From: Peribolospora baueri
Lineage: Eukaryota; Basidiomycota; Peribolosporomycetes; Peribolosporales; Peribolosporaceae
Direction of reading: 5' to 3'
Assembly (NCBI GenBank): GCA_029717555.1
Contig: JAMDHS010000014.1
Location: 1-64,000, forward strand
DNA: 64,000 nucleotides
The notes below the pieces were generated by a model. That model had not been told where the DNA came from and did not search any database. It worked only from the letters and a program-made list of their open reading frames with translations. The position numbers and the translations under genes are program-made. Shown piece by piece: positions 46,752-58,427 of the stretch (position 1 is the first letter of the stretch; each line of letters opens with the position of its first letter).

Positions 46752-46840
46752 TTTTCGTTTGATTCATCGATCCGATCCGATCCGATCTGATCCGGTTCAC
46801 CCCCATGCTGTGGGTGGATTCATTCATGTACGACTAGGGG

Positions 46841-46864
46841 TGACTGACTGACTGACTGACTGAC
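46841..46864. repeat. (TGAC)n microsatellite
   Basis: Six perfect tetramers, 90 bases after the VPS25 stop codon. Confidence 0.9.
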
Positions 46865-47760
46865 CGACTGGTCTAGAATGCCGTCGAAAGCGTAGGCGGG
46901 TGGGACGAGTGTGGATGGAGGATGCGCAGTTTGCTGCACACGAGCACAAGGGGTCGCACACACACACGAATCCTTCCTTGATGGCCATGGCGACGGGACG
47001 GGTACGAGAGGAGGATGGCGGACAAAAGACGAAAGGGAAGCGCAGCCCCATCCATGTCACGTTTACGTCTACGTTGCGTTACGTTACGTAGCGGTCCATC
47101 GTATCGCCCCCGGGTGTCTGTGAGCACAAAGGACGAGAGATTGGGCCGTGCGCAGCGTCGCATTCATTCATTCGTTCGTTCGATCGGTCGTCGGCTAGGA
47201 GCGTAGAGTCGTAAATGGAAAACGAAGGGGAGAAACGCGGCGGCGCGTCGTTCGTTCGGGCAGCGGTGCCGCCGTCCTACCTCGGTTCTGTCTCAGGGCG
47301 CACCGGGTGCGGTGATTTGCGTCAGAGACGAGACGAGAGAGGAGGAAGCAAGTAGCAAGTGACTGTTCAGGAGATGACGGTACTGTACGCAGCGCCGAAC
47401 GACGCTGGTGATGGCGATGACGACGATGATGATGACGACCACGCCGACGATCCTCCCTCCACCGCCTCTGGCTTGTTTGTCCTCGCCTTGGTCTCCTCTA
47501 TCTCTCTCTCTCTTTTTCTCGCCGCCGCCGGCCGACGTGTGCCCTCCACAAAGAGCGCCCGCCCATCCATCCCACTATCCTACCGTGAGTGACCCGTGGG
47601 CTCGCACAACTTCGACGCCAGCCCCTCCCGCATTCCGACCTCCGATTCCACCGCATCGGAACGCCGACCGGCGGGCGGGGCTGGCGGCGCGCTGTGTATA
47701 GCCTTCGGTTCGTTCGGCCGCGCCCATCGCCGCCCCGAAGCATTTCGCCGATCCGGGACG

Positions 47761-47818
47761 TTAGTCGTTAGTCGTTAGTAGAGTCGGTAGTCGGTAGTCG
47801 GTAGTCGTTACTCGGTAG
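47761..47818. repeat. TCGGTAG / TCGTTAG heptamer array
   Basis: About seven to eight tandem seven-base units of two related types, broken once by TAGAG, 480-540 bases upstream of the protease ATG. Confidence 0.8.
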
Positions 47819-48298
47819 CCTGCTCACCACCCGCACACTCCTTCCTCCGCCTCGTCCGGCCCGGAAACAGGCTGTGCCTGCGCAGCAACGTAACCATCGC
47901 GGCCGTCGTTCGTGGTTGTATTTATTAGACCATCCATCGTCCCGCCTACTCTACTCAGTATCAGTCACTCGCTTGCTTGCATAACGGAACCTACCGACCG
48001 GCCATCGTCCTCCTCCTCGTCCCCGGCCCGCTGACCGACGACCACATCACTCTACTCCACTCCGTCTTCCGCTGCCTCCCTCTCCCCTCTCCATCCAACA
48101 CCATCATCCTCGGCCCAGTGCGACTGCGATAGACAGACAGACAAACAGACAGCACGCTCTACCTTCCCTTTCGTTCCCTTTCGTTCCCTTTCTTCTTTCT
48201 CCCTTCCACTCTTCGTCTTCCCTTTCTTACCTTTCCCTTTCTCCTCCCACACCTCCGGCCCTCCTTTCCCTCGCCCTCGCCCTCGCCCTCGCCTCGCC

Positions 48299-50194
48299 AT
48301 GTCTCCCCCATCTCCATCTCCATCTCCATCTTCCTCGCCGCCGCCCGCCCGCATCCTCCTCGCCCTCGCCCTCCTCGCCTCTTCCGCCCTCCTGCCCCTC
48401 GCCGTCTCCGCGCCCAACCCCGCCCACGACAGCGCACCCCAGCGCCACTCCCGATCACCCCTCCCTGCCCTCGACGACCGGCCCTTGACCATCCCCCTCC
48501 GCCGCACTCGCCGCGCCCCCCGCCAAGGCGAAGAGCTGCTCGCATGGATGGACGCCGAGACGGCGCACGTCCGCGCCAAGCACGGCTTCGTTCACGCCGG
48601 CGCCGAGGCCGCCAAGCAGGCGAGGCGAGCCGCCGAGGGGGACGCGAGCACCATCGGCAAGCGCGGCTCCACCGGCGCCGTCGATCTCGCCAACTACGGC
48701 CACGACTCGACCTACTACGGCTCGCTCAGCATTGGCACCCCCGCCAGGGCCTATAACGCCATCTTGGACACCGGCTCCTCCGACCTCTGGCTCGCTTCAA
48801 CCGGCTGCTACGCCGGCTGTCAGGGCGTCGACGCCTTCGACCCCACCGCCTCCTCCTCCTTCAAGAACCTCTCTCAGAACTTTGACATCCAGTATGGCAG
48901 CGGAGAAGTCGCCGGCACACTCGCCCAGGACGACATGACCATGGGCGGCTTCAGCGTCAACGGTCAGACCTTGGGTGCGTGCCGCTCCTCTTTCGCTCAC
49001 CGCCGCCCGCGCTCATCTTCGCCTCCTCTCTCCCTCTTCAGCTGTCGTCAACTATGTCAACCCGCCGGGCTTGATCGACGGAGGCCTCTCCGGTCTCATG
49101 GGTTTGGGATGGAAGGTGAGCGAACCCAAGTCCCTCCTCATCGTCCATTCGAGCCGCTCGCTCACCCCCCTCGTGTTCCCCCCTCCTCAGCAAATCGCCG
49201 CCTCGGGAGCTACGCCGTTCTGGCAACAGCTCGCCGCGAACGGTGCGCTGGCGTCCCCAGAGTTCAGCCTCTTCATCACCCGCTTCGTCGACGATGCCCA
49301 GGCCAAGGACCTCGAGCCGGGCGGAATCTTCACGCTCGGCGGCACCAACTCGTCCCTCTACACTGGCAACGTCAATTACATTGACATTCCCTCCGGCCAG
49401 GAAGGCTATTGGATGATCCCCCTGCAAGGCGAGAGAGCGCCCTCGTAGCCCTCGGTCGCGTGACGTGCTCACCGTCTTCTCTTTCCTCCTCCGCCCCTCA
49501 GGCATGGCCATCAACGGCTCGACGATCAACATCGGCACCCCGGCGCCCAACGTGGCCATCGACAGCGGCACGACGCTCGTCGGAGGGCCCAACAGCGTCA
49601 TCGCCGACCTCTACTCCCACATCCCCGGCGCGGCCGCCGCCGGTGGCGCCAACCAGGGCTACTACACCTTCCCGTGCGACACGCAGGTCGGCGTCTCGCT
49701 CACCTTTGGCGGCGTCACTTACAACGTCTCCCCCGCTGACTTTAACCTCGGCACGGCGACTAGCACCAGCGGCCGCGGAAGTCATCAGAGTAACGAGTGT
49801 CTTGGCGGGTTCTTTGAGCTCGGTGATAGCGCTGGATCGCTCGACTGGATCATCGGCGATACCTTCCTGGTGAGCGCTGGGCCGGCTGGTCGTTTTGAAA
49901 GCCACGTTCCTCACCCTCCCCTCTTGTTATCCTCCTCTGGCGTCTCCCCCGTAGAAAAACGTCTACTCCGTCTTCCGCTACAACCCGCCCTCAGTCGGCT
50001 TCGCCCAGCTCTCCTCCACCGCCCAGGCTTCCGTCGGCACAGCCGTCCCGAGCAGCGTCGCCACCCAAGTCTCTGGCGGCATCTCCGGCAACAGCGCTCA
50101 CGGAGACGTCCACTCCCGCATCACGTCCTCCTTCCTCGCCGCCGCGCTCGTCGGCGTCGTCGGCGGCGCTGCGGCCGCGCTTGGCTTGTTCTGA
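48299..50194 (+). CDS. Secreted pepsin-type (A1) aspartic protease with probable GPI anchor
   Basis: Five exons: 48299-48974, 49042-49115, 49191-49428, 49502-49869, 49955-50194; 531 residues. A signal peptide (RILLALALLASSALLPLAVS, about 18-37) and propeptide precede a Kex2-type Lys-Arg at about 121-122 (TIGKRGSTGAVDL). The catalytic motifs are DTGSSDLWLA (Asp near 157) and DSGTTLVGG (Asp near 350); the flap region reads QYGSGEVAGTLAQDD. The tail SFLAAALVGVVGGAAAALGL is hydrophobic to the end, as in GPI-anchored yapsin-like enzymes. Intron 3 needs a GC donor (CAAG at the exon end, GCGAGA at the intron start). Such proteases process cell-surface proteins or scavenge peptides; target unknown. 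Confidence 0.92.
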
Positions 50195-50955
50195 ATTCGT
50201 GTTCGAGTCGAGCGACGCCATCTTTGTTCGTTCGTTCATCGCTCGCCCCCCACCATCGCATCCTCTCTCTCCCACGGACTCGACTCACGCTCGCTCCTTT
50301 CCGCTCACCGCACTAACCGGCCATTCGACACTCATCTCATCTCATCGCTCCTTCGGTTTTTCATTTGGTTTTGGTTTTTGGTTTTTCTTGTTGGCTTTGA
50401 TCCATCCAGCCCCTTGTACTTACTATCTCGAGAATCTTTCGACCTCATTCGGGCCTTGTGCATGTACATACGTACGCATACGCCTACCTACCTACCTACC
50501 TACCTAAATAACTAACTACTGTACCTCACCTGCTTGACCATTACCTACCCACCCTATTAAGTTCTTCTACCAACCGCGCTCGCTCAATCGGTGCATGAAT
50601 AAGGAACGCGAACGCGAGGCGGGTGAAACGGAGGCAACTCATCTCGACGCGCCGGACGATCGTCAAGACTGGCGATGATGATCAGAGACGGACGGACGGA
50701 TATACTTACATGCATGCATGCAGTTTCCGTTACCCGCCGTCCATCGTCCCATCCACCTCATCTCGTCTTCTCTTCTCGTCTCGTCATCGAGGTCCCGTCT
50801 CCGTCCATCCGTCCCTTTGCCTTTATCATTCCTCGCCCGGTCTTGCTTCTTGCGTGTTGAACGCGTCTTCCGTCGCGCTAGTCGGCGGCCAGCAAGCAGT
50901 GCATACATTCGTCTCCATCCCAGGCAACCCCGTTCGTTCGTCCATCCACGCACGC
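50195..50955. promoter_or_regulatory. Intergenic region between the protease and NADH dehydrogenase genes
   Basis: 761 bases with the protease 3' UTR and the promoter and leader of the dehydrogenase gene. It includes a CTAC tetramer run at about 50483-50505 and T/G-rich stretches near 50355-50395. No gene supported. Confidence 0.55.
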
Positions 50956-53900
50956 ATGTCCTCGTCCGCCGCCGCACTCCGATTGCGCTCCGGAATCGGC
51001 CTTCGCGCCTCCCTCGCCCTCGCCGCCGCCGCGAGGTCCCGACCACCACCCCCAGCGCGATCGCCGGCCGCTCTCTTCTCGCCGCCGCTCAGCGCCGCTC
51101 CTCGCGCTCGGGCCACCAATGTCTTTGCCTCCAGCAGACGGTTCTTGGCCACATCTCCGCCTCCCCCCTCCTCCCCATCAGCGGGGGACAAGCCATTCAC
51201 CGGACCTCCCCCGCGCCGACGCTTCCTCGGCCGGTACCCACGCACCCGCTTCGTCGCCTTCGCCGCCCTCTCCTTCGCCCTCACCATCGGCGGCATCACC
51301 GCCGTCCTCCTCGTCTACGACGCATTGACCTACTCCGACCGACACGTCGGAAACGTCCCCGCCCACCCACTCTCCCTCCACCCGCAGCGCGGTGGGCCCA
51401 AGAACTTGCCCGTGTTGAAGCGCCTCGTGGGCGATTATGAGTCTGAAGAGGCTCAGTCTTTGTCTGATAAGCCGCATCTTGTGATCGTTGGCGGCGGATG
51501 GGGCGTGAGTGGAGCGAATGAATGCATGATTCCCTTCGTTCGTTTGGCCTAGGGCCGAACCCGGCTGAACGAACCCTTTCTCCCCCGCTCGGCAGTCCGT
51601 CGCGCTCGTAAAGTCGCTCGACCCCGACGCGTACCACGTCACCCTCGTCGACCCGGACAACTTTTTCCTCTTCACCCCTCTCCTCCCTTCCGCCACCGTC
51701 GGCACCGTCGAACCACGCTCGCTCGTCGAACCGCTCCGCAAGATCCTCGCTCGCGTCAACGGACACTACCTCGAAGCTTCTGCCGTCGACGTCGAGCTCT
51801 CTGAACGGCTCTTGGAGGTTAAGACGATCAAGGGCGATCATTTGTATGTGCCGTACGATAAGCTTGTCATCGCTGTTGGTAGCAAGAGCAACGATCATGG
51901 CGTCGACGGACTCGAGTACTGCCATCAGCTCAAGACGGTCAAGGACGGTATGGAGATCCGCAGGCATATCATGGGTCAGTCCCGTCCCATCCCATCTGTC
52001 TATCCGGATAGTACTGTCTGCTTGTCTTTCTTAACATGGACCCGCTCCTCTCCCTTCTAGACAACCTCGAAGCCGCCGTCCTCCCTTCGACAACGCCCGA
52101 GGAGCGACGGAGGCTGCTCAGCTTTGTCATCTGCGGCGGAGGTCCCACCGGCGTCGAGTTTGCCAGCGAGCTCTACGACATGGTTCAGGAGGATGTGATG
52201 CAATACGTGAGCAGCCGAGGGCGTCGGCGTTCTCTTCCCGGGAGCGAAACAGAACGCAAGTGCTGAGCCCGTCTCTCCTTTTCACCGCCAGTTCCCAAAA
52301 CTCCTCCGCGCCTCCACCTCCGTCCACCTCATCCAGTCCCGCGATCACATCCTCAACACTTACGAGAGCACCATCTCCGAGTACGCCGAAAAGAAATTTC
52401 AGCGGGACGAGGTGGACGTGATCGTCAACGCGCGCGTCAAGGAGGTTTGTCCGGATAAGGTCATCTTCACCGTCAAGAAGGCGACGGGGGAGAAAGACGA
52501 GAAGGGCAAGGATAAGTTTGTTACGGAGGAGCGGGTGTTGGATACCGGCCTTGTGCTTTGGAGTACGGGTATCGGTGAGTGACGCATCAACGCGCGCTAG
52601 ACGATCCCCCGTGTCGCTTTTCTCATTCATCGTCTTTGCTCTCTGAATAGCCATGAACCCGTTCACCAAGCGCGTTGCAGAGCTCTTGCCGAACCAGTAC
52701 CACTTGAAGGCGCTCGAAGGTGGGTTGCCATGGATCATCGTACCCCCCCCCCTTTTCCGTCCCAGCTAATCCTCCCACCTCGCACTCCACCCTCTCGCCA
52801 GTCGACTCTCACCTCCGCGTCAAGGGCGCCCCGCTCGGCACCGTGTACGCTGTCGGCGACTGCTCGACCATCGATCATCGCCTCCTCGACTATCTCTTCG
52901 ACTTTGTCTCCAAGTGCGACGCCGACAAGGACGGCGCGATCTCTCCAGACGAGTTTGACGTCCTCGTTCGCCGCATGCAACGCCAGTTCCCGATGAGCAA
53001 GAAGCACACGAGCAAGATTCGGGACTTGTTTGAGTTGTACGACAAGAACAAGGACGGAAAGCTGAGCATCAACGAGCTCACGGATATGTTTCTCGACTTG
53101 AGCAGCAAGATGACTAGCTTGCCCGCCACGGCGCAGGTGGCCGATCAGGAGGGTGAGCGTTCCGCACAACGTCCTCAGCTCTTGGTTCGGCATTGTCGAA
53201 TCCTTCGTAACTCATATCCGTCCGTCCGTCTGTCCGTTCGTTCGTCCATCCATCCATCGATCCTTACGCCACAGGCAAGTACCTCGGCCGCAAATTCAAC
53301 AAGCTTGCCAGAGTGGCCGGCACGCTGGAGGCGAACGACGTGCACGACGACCCTGACGACACGGTCTACAAACCCTTCGAGTATATGCACCTCGGTAGTT
53401 TGGCCTACAGTGAGTTCCGAGAGGCGCAGCATCACCTAGCGACCGTCGCGTCCTTCGTTGTTGGGCGTCATTCGATCTCGTGCTGACGATCGTCCGCACC
53501 GTGTTATCTGCCCCCTTGTTTCCTCCCCGCCTCCGCGCCCCAGTCGGCAACAGCGCCGTCTTCGACTTTGGCAACGGATGGAGCTTCGCCGGCGGACTCA
53601 TGGCCATGTACCTCTGGAGGAGCGTCTACTGGTCCGAGCAAGGTACGTCGCCACTCGTCGTCACAGCTCCTAAATGCGTCTTGTGGCGGCTTGGTCGCCT
53701 TCCTGTCCCCGCCTTTCTGACGTCTTGCGCCCTGGCCTCCCTGACTTACAGTATCCACCCGCACCCGCGTGCTGCTCATGCTCGACTGGTACGTCCCTCC
53801 CTGCCTCCCCCTCTCCCTCTGGCCGTCGGTCATTTCTCGTTCGTCGGCCGCCTTTCGCGAACGTTCACTGACGACAGCGACCTACTTTTGCTGTGCTCCT

Positions 53901-54138
53901 CGCCGCCTCCTCCTTCCCTCCCTCTCCTCTTTCGCGCATTTCAGGATCAAGCGCGGCATTTGGGGAAGAGACTTGTGCGTTTCCTTCCTTCCTCGCTTCC
54001 CCCTGGCTTGGACTCAGACTGCCAGCGCCCTGTCCGGGTATCCGCTCTGACCTTGGCCTGGCGCGAATGCTGATCGTCTGCTCCTCGCTCGATTCTCGCC
54101 CTTCGCCGACGGCTTTCCACGACAGGTCCAAGTTCTGA
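50956..54138 (+). CDS. NDE1: External mitochondrial alternative NADH dehydrogenase with EF-hands (NDE/NDH-2)
   Basis: Eleven exons: 50956-51504, 51596-51974, 52061-52206, 52292-52574, 52651-52719, 52802-53152, 53275-53409, 53544-53642, 53752-53788, 53945-53974, 54126-54138; 696 residues. An Arg/Ala/Ser-rich presequence is followed by a membrane segment (about 97-119), the FAD motif [16 protein letters not shown] (about 177), [20 protein letters not shown], and the NADH motif [16 protein letters not shown] (about 331). Two EF-hand loops lie at about 515-527 ([13 protein letters not shown]) and 555-567 ([13 protein letters not shown]), inserted as in Neurospora NDE1. The C-terminus [20 protein letters not shown] is the membrane-associated end of NDH-2 enzymes. 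It oxidises cytosolic NADH and reduces ubiquinone without proton pumping; Ca2+ control is inferred. Confidence 0.95.
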
Positions 54139-55421
54139 ACTGACACCAACGAAAGAGGAGCAACCCACCTAGCTTATGAAATCACGCAGTGACGCCATCG
54201 TGCCCGATCCGATCATCTACCTATCTTGGTTTTGGTTGGACGTTCGCCTTTGCCTCGTTTCCCGCGTCGATCGGGCGGCGCTGCGCCGCGCGCGGGCTTC
54301 TTGCTTTGTCCTTTGTTTCAACTCGTCGGCCCCATGTTCTCTTATGCTTTGCTTTCCTCCTCTGGCACACCTGACTTGGCCCGGGCGAGCGAGCGTGCGT
54401 TTGCGACGGGCGCGCGTATGCGACACAGAGAGTCGGCACCGTGCCAGCTGTCGGACAGAGTGTCGGAGACGAACCAGGGATGGCATGATGAAGAGCGGAC
54501 GAGGAGGAGGGGAGAAGACGGGAGCGAGAAAAGGTTTATGTTGTCGTAATGAAAAAGTTCGAGGGGGCGACCTAGCCGTCGTTGAACCGGTCAAACGCCC
54601 TGATGGCGAGGGCAGAGCGAGTGAGACGCTCGTCGACATGTTCCTGAGTTTTCCGTCATGACAGACAACCTTGAGGCCATGCTCCGACAATGCCGAATGC
54701 CGATCGATGCCCGGGAGAAGAGGACGATCGGGTGCAGCATGGAGAACGAGGTGGGCGACCGTGTGTGAGCGAGGTGGAGGAAAGCTCGGTCGGATGGTGG
54801 GGACGAGAACGACACGGCACGGGCAAGGAGTGAATCGAATCGCACCCACGAAAGATCAAAGTTGCACGAGACCGACCGAATCGAAGGAAGACGAGCGACG
54901 AATGACGCTACGAGATACAACAGGACACATGGGAAGCGGGACGGAGGCGGGAACGGAGGGCGACATAGGGGTCGTTACACTCGGTACATTCGGGTGCGCA
55001 CGACACGACACGAGACAGGGACGGTGCGGCAAAAGAAGAAGACGGGTAGGACAGGGAACGAAAACAGGAGGAGGGGGAAAGCGAAGTCGAAAGGGGATGG
55101 CAGAAAAGAGACGGGAGGAACGAAGAAAGACAAGGTATGTAAGCCGGGAAAACTGGTGGAAACAAGGGAACACGACCACGAACACGAACGCAAAAGACAA
55201 GTATCGCAAGCACTCAGACATGGACGACAGACACCGATACACAAACTCCAGGAGACTAGGACGCAAAACGAATCAAAACGGGACGAATCGATCAAAGAGA
55301 CAGACAGGCACGACAGAGAACCAAGAGGAACAAACCGTCTCCTCGACGCGGCCGAGCTCCTTCGCGCCACGTCCACCGCCGCCGAACGCGGGCGGACTTC
55401 TTTCTCGGTGGCAAATCAGTT
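54139..55421. other. Convergent 3' region between NADH dehydrogenase and forkhead genes
   Basis: 1.28 kb between two stop codons on opposite strands. The distal part (about 54750-55330) is strongly purine-rich on the + strand, hence CT-rich on the coding strand of the forkhead gene's 3' UTR. A 302-residue plus-strand frame here (54671-55579) is a composition artefact. Confidence 0.55.
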
Positions 55422-58396
55422 CTACCACTGCGGCCTGTAGCCGAACCTCACCGGGCTCGAGTCGACGTCCAAGGCATGCCCGGCGAGCGACTCGGCGGTG
55501 TAGTAGTCGAGCTCGTGCTGGAGCGTGTTGGAGTAGTCGAGGCCCATCTGCGCGAACGTGGGCCGATGAGGGGTTGTGATGGCGCGATTACCCCCTCCCG
55601 CTCCCGTCGATGAGCTCTGAGAAGCAGTCGACGCCTGCCTGGAAGAAAGACCAAGAGGACGGCGTCGCTCCTCCCTGGCGCTCGAGAACGCGGCATAGGG
55701 GCCGAGCCTGCTCGGACTGAATGGGGAATATTGACCGAGCCTGCTCGGACTGACGCCAAAACCCATGCCCGATGGGGGCCAGTTCTCCTGGCCCAAGCCA
55801 CCGAGGCCGGTGCTCGAGGTGGAGAAGGCGTCGACAAACTTGCCAGGCGTGGAGAACGGAGCATATTGACCGAGCCTGTTCGGACTGAGACCGAAGCCCA
55901 TGCCCGGCGGCGTCCAGTTCTCCTGGCCCAGGCTGCCGAGGCTGCTGCTCGAGGTATCGAGGAGCTTGCCAGGCGAAGACGTGTCCTGGATGAAGGAGAA
56001 GACCCTTTTCCTCTTCTTCGACGGAGGCGGCGGCGCAGCGTCACTTGTCGTGTACGATCTCTCATCCGCCGCGCTCGAGCTGACGCCCACGACCCTGTCC
56101 GCCAACGCTGCCGAATTGTCGCTGGCCTTGGACGAAGAAGGAGGCGGGGGGAGAGGCTGGGGAGGTGGAGCGGGCGGGCCAGGCGGGCGGGTTTTGACAA
56201 TGTTGCCATCGACAAACTTGTGCTCGTCCCCCTTGGCGATGACCCAGAAACAGCCCTTGCCGGGCATGCCCTTCTCGCGAGGCTGCTTGAGAAAGCTCTT
56301 GTTGAGGCTGAGGTTGTGCCGGATCGAGTTCATCCAGCCCTTGTCGCCCTTCTTGTAGAACGGCCAAGCCTCGTTGATATATGCGTAGATCTCGCTCAGG
56401 CTGAGCCGCTTGTCCGATGCGGAGAGGATGGCGAGGCCGATCATGCCGGCGTACGACGCCGCGGGCTTTTCGTCCGTGCGCGGGCCGGGAGGGAGAAGGT
56501 AATACCGGTCGGGCGGACGGATGGTGATCTCGCTGCGCTTGAGCGCCGCGTCGATCTCGCTCGTGTCAATCTTTCGCCAGCGGGGGTTCCTCAGCAGCTC
56601 TTCGGCCGTCGGCACACCTCCCTCGGTCACGCCGTCGCCGTCATCGTTGTCGTCGCCTCCCCCCGATAAGGACGAGGAGGGGCGGCCGAACGTGCGTTTC
56701 TTGCCGAGCCTGCTCAACCGGTTCGTTGGGCTCTCTCCATGCGCCTTGTTGCTCTTTCTCATCCTCTCCCGGCCCACCGGTCCCGAAAGACTGCGAGCCA
56801 TGGGCGATGAACCGTCGCAATCTCTCCAGGTGACGCCCGCGGCCAGACGCAAACGCCCCTCCGTGCTCGAGTTGCCGAGGCTCTTGGGCGAAGTATCGGG
56901 AGATGAGGACGGGGGAGAGGTGTTGGATGACGCGCGACCGCGGCCGCGGCCCATCGACATAGTCCCTTGGGAGGCGAAAGGCAGACCGTCGGTGTCGCGA
57001 GCGTCGCTTCCATCTTCTGACGTTGAACACCCCTCCGTCGCCTCGTCCTCTTCCTCCCCATCCACCGCAGCCACACCGGAGAGACCCGCGGAGCCGGGAC
57101 GAACGTCCTGGATCTCAGCAGCTGCTTGAAGACCAAAGCCGAAGCTATCGGCTACTCTCCCAGGCCCAGGCCCAGGCTTCCTAGACAATCCGGCGGCACT
57201 GTCGCTTCCGTGTCTGGCCATCTTTACACCGCCGACGTCCTGGTCCAGCAAGCCGAACACGGCCGCGGGGCTGATGGTGTCGTACAAGCTCGCGTGCGCT
57301 TTGGCGGCCGTGCCGCCTTGCCTCTCGAGCGTGGAGGACGAATGGGAGCGGATGAGCAGGGAGCGAGGCGAGTTGCGCGTCGCCGTCAGGCTTCGAGGGC
57401 TGCCATTGCCGTTGACGGCCCGGTTGAGGTCACCGGCCAGAAAAGCTACGCGCGGGGAGGCGACGCGCTGGCGAGGAGACTCGGGGTTTGAGTTCGTCTT
57501 GTCTGGCGAAACGGACATTCGAAGGAGGCTCTGCGCCGCGCGCAATGCCTGAGCTTGGGCTTGGGCTTGAGCGTGAGCGTGAGCGCGGGCAGGCGAGCCG
57601 AAGAGCAAACCTCTTTTGGCAGGGAGAGCGGGCGTGCGAGTGAGCGAAGCCGACTGACGGCGCGACGTCTGCATCTGTTTCTGATTCTGCACAGACATCT
57701 GCTGGTTGTGGAGCGGACTTGAGTTCTCGAGTAGCGTCCGATCCATCTCGTCTTCCTCGTTCGTCACCTCCTCGGTGGTCTGGGTGAGACTCGGCTCGTT
57801 GCCAGCCCAGCGAACGCGGCTCGTCTTGCTGCCCTCATCCGCAAGAGCACGGCTTGTGGGGGGCGTCGGGGGGAAGATTTCGTGCTTGTGCGCGCCTTGC
57901 TGCTCTCCCGGATGTGCCGGCATGGATCCGCGCACGGAGCAATGGCATCCCTTGTCGGAAGGACCCGCACGTTCGGCGGCGCTGGCTTGGGGATCGCGAC
58001 GAGAGCGGGCGGCCTTCTTGACGACCTTTTGAATGGCGCGAACATCGTCGGCGGCGTCCAGGAAGCGCTCCATGAAAGAAGCGGAAGTAGGTGAGCCTGA
58101 ATGATGAGCCAGAACCTGCGCCTGAGCTTTGGAGAAAGTGATTGAATTGAGCAACGCTTCCGCGGCGGTGGGTCGATGAGTGGACGGGTGTGAGACTTGG
58201 AAGGTGGAATAGGGAACAACCCCTCCGGAATTGCCATAGAAGACATGAGCATGTCCCTGTGTCGCTCCTTCGACCGACATCGCGGCGGTGGGGAAGCCCT
58301 CTCTCGCACCCTGAGCGAAAGCGGCCACGGCATCGCCTTCGCGCGCATACGCCAAGGCCAGCTGCTCCATCTCGCGAGCCATGCTCTTGTCCTCTT

Positions 58397-58427
<31 letters not shown>

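Larger units (their letters stand above)
46752..48298. promoter_or_regulatory. Intergenic region upstream of the aspartic protease gene
   Basis: 1.55 kb without a supported gene: VPS25 3' UTR, then protease promoter and CT-rich leader (48050-48298). It contains several short tandem repeats: CCGAT units at 46768-46794, TGAC units at 46841-46864 and a heptamer array at 47761-47818. Confidence 0.55.

Noticed and set aside
54671-55579. 302-residue plus-strand open frame
   Set aside because: It lies in the purine-rich antisense of the forkhead 3' UTR and overlaps its coding end; composition explains the lack of stops.
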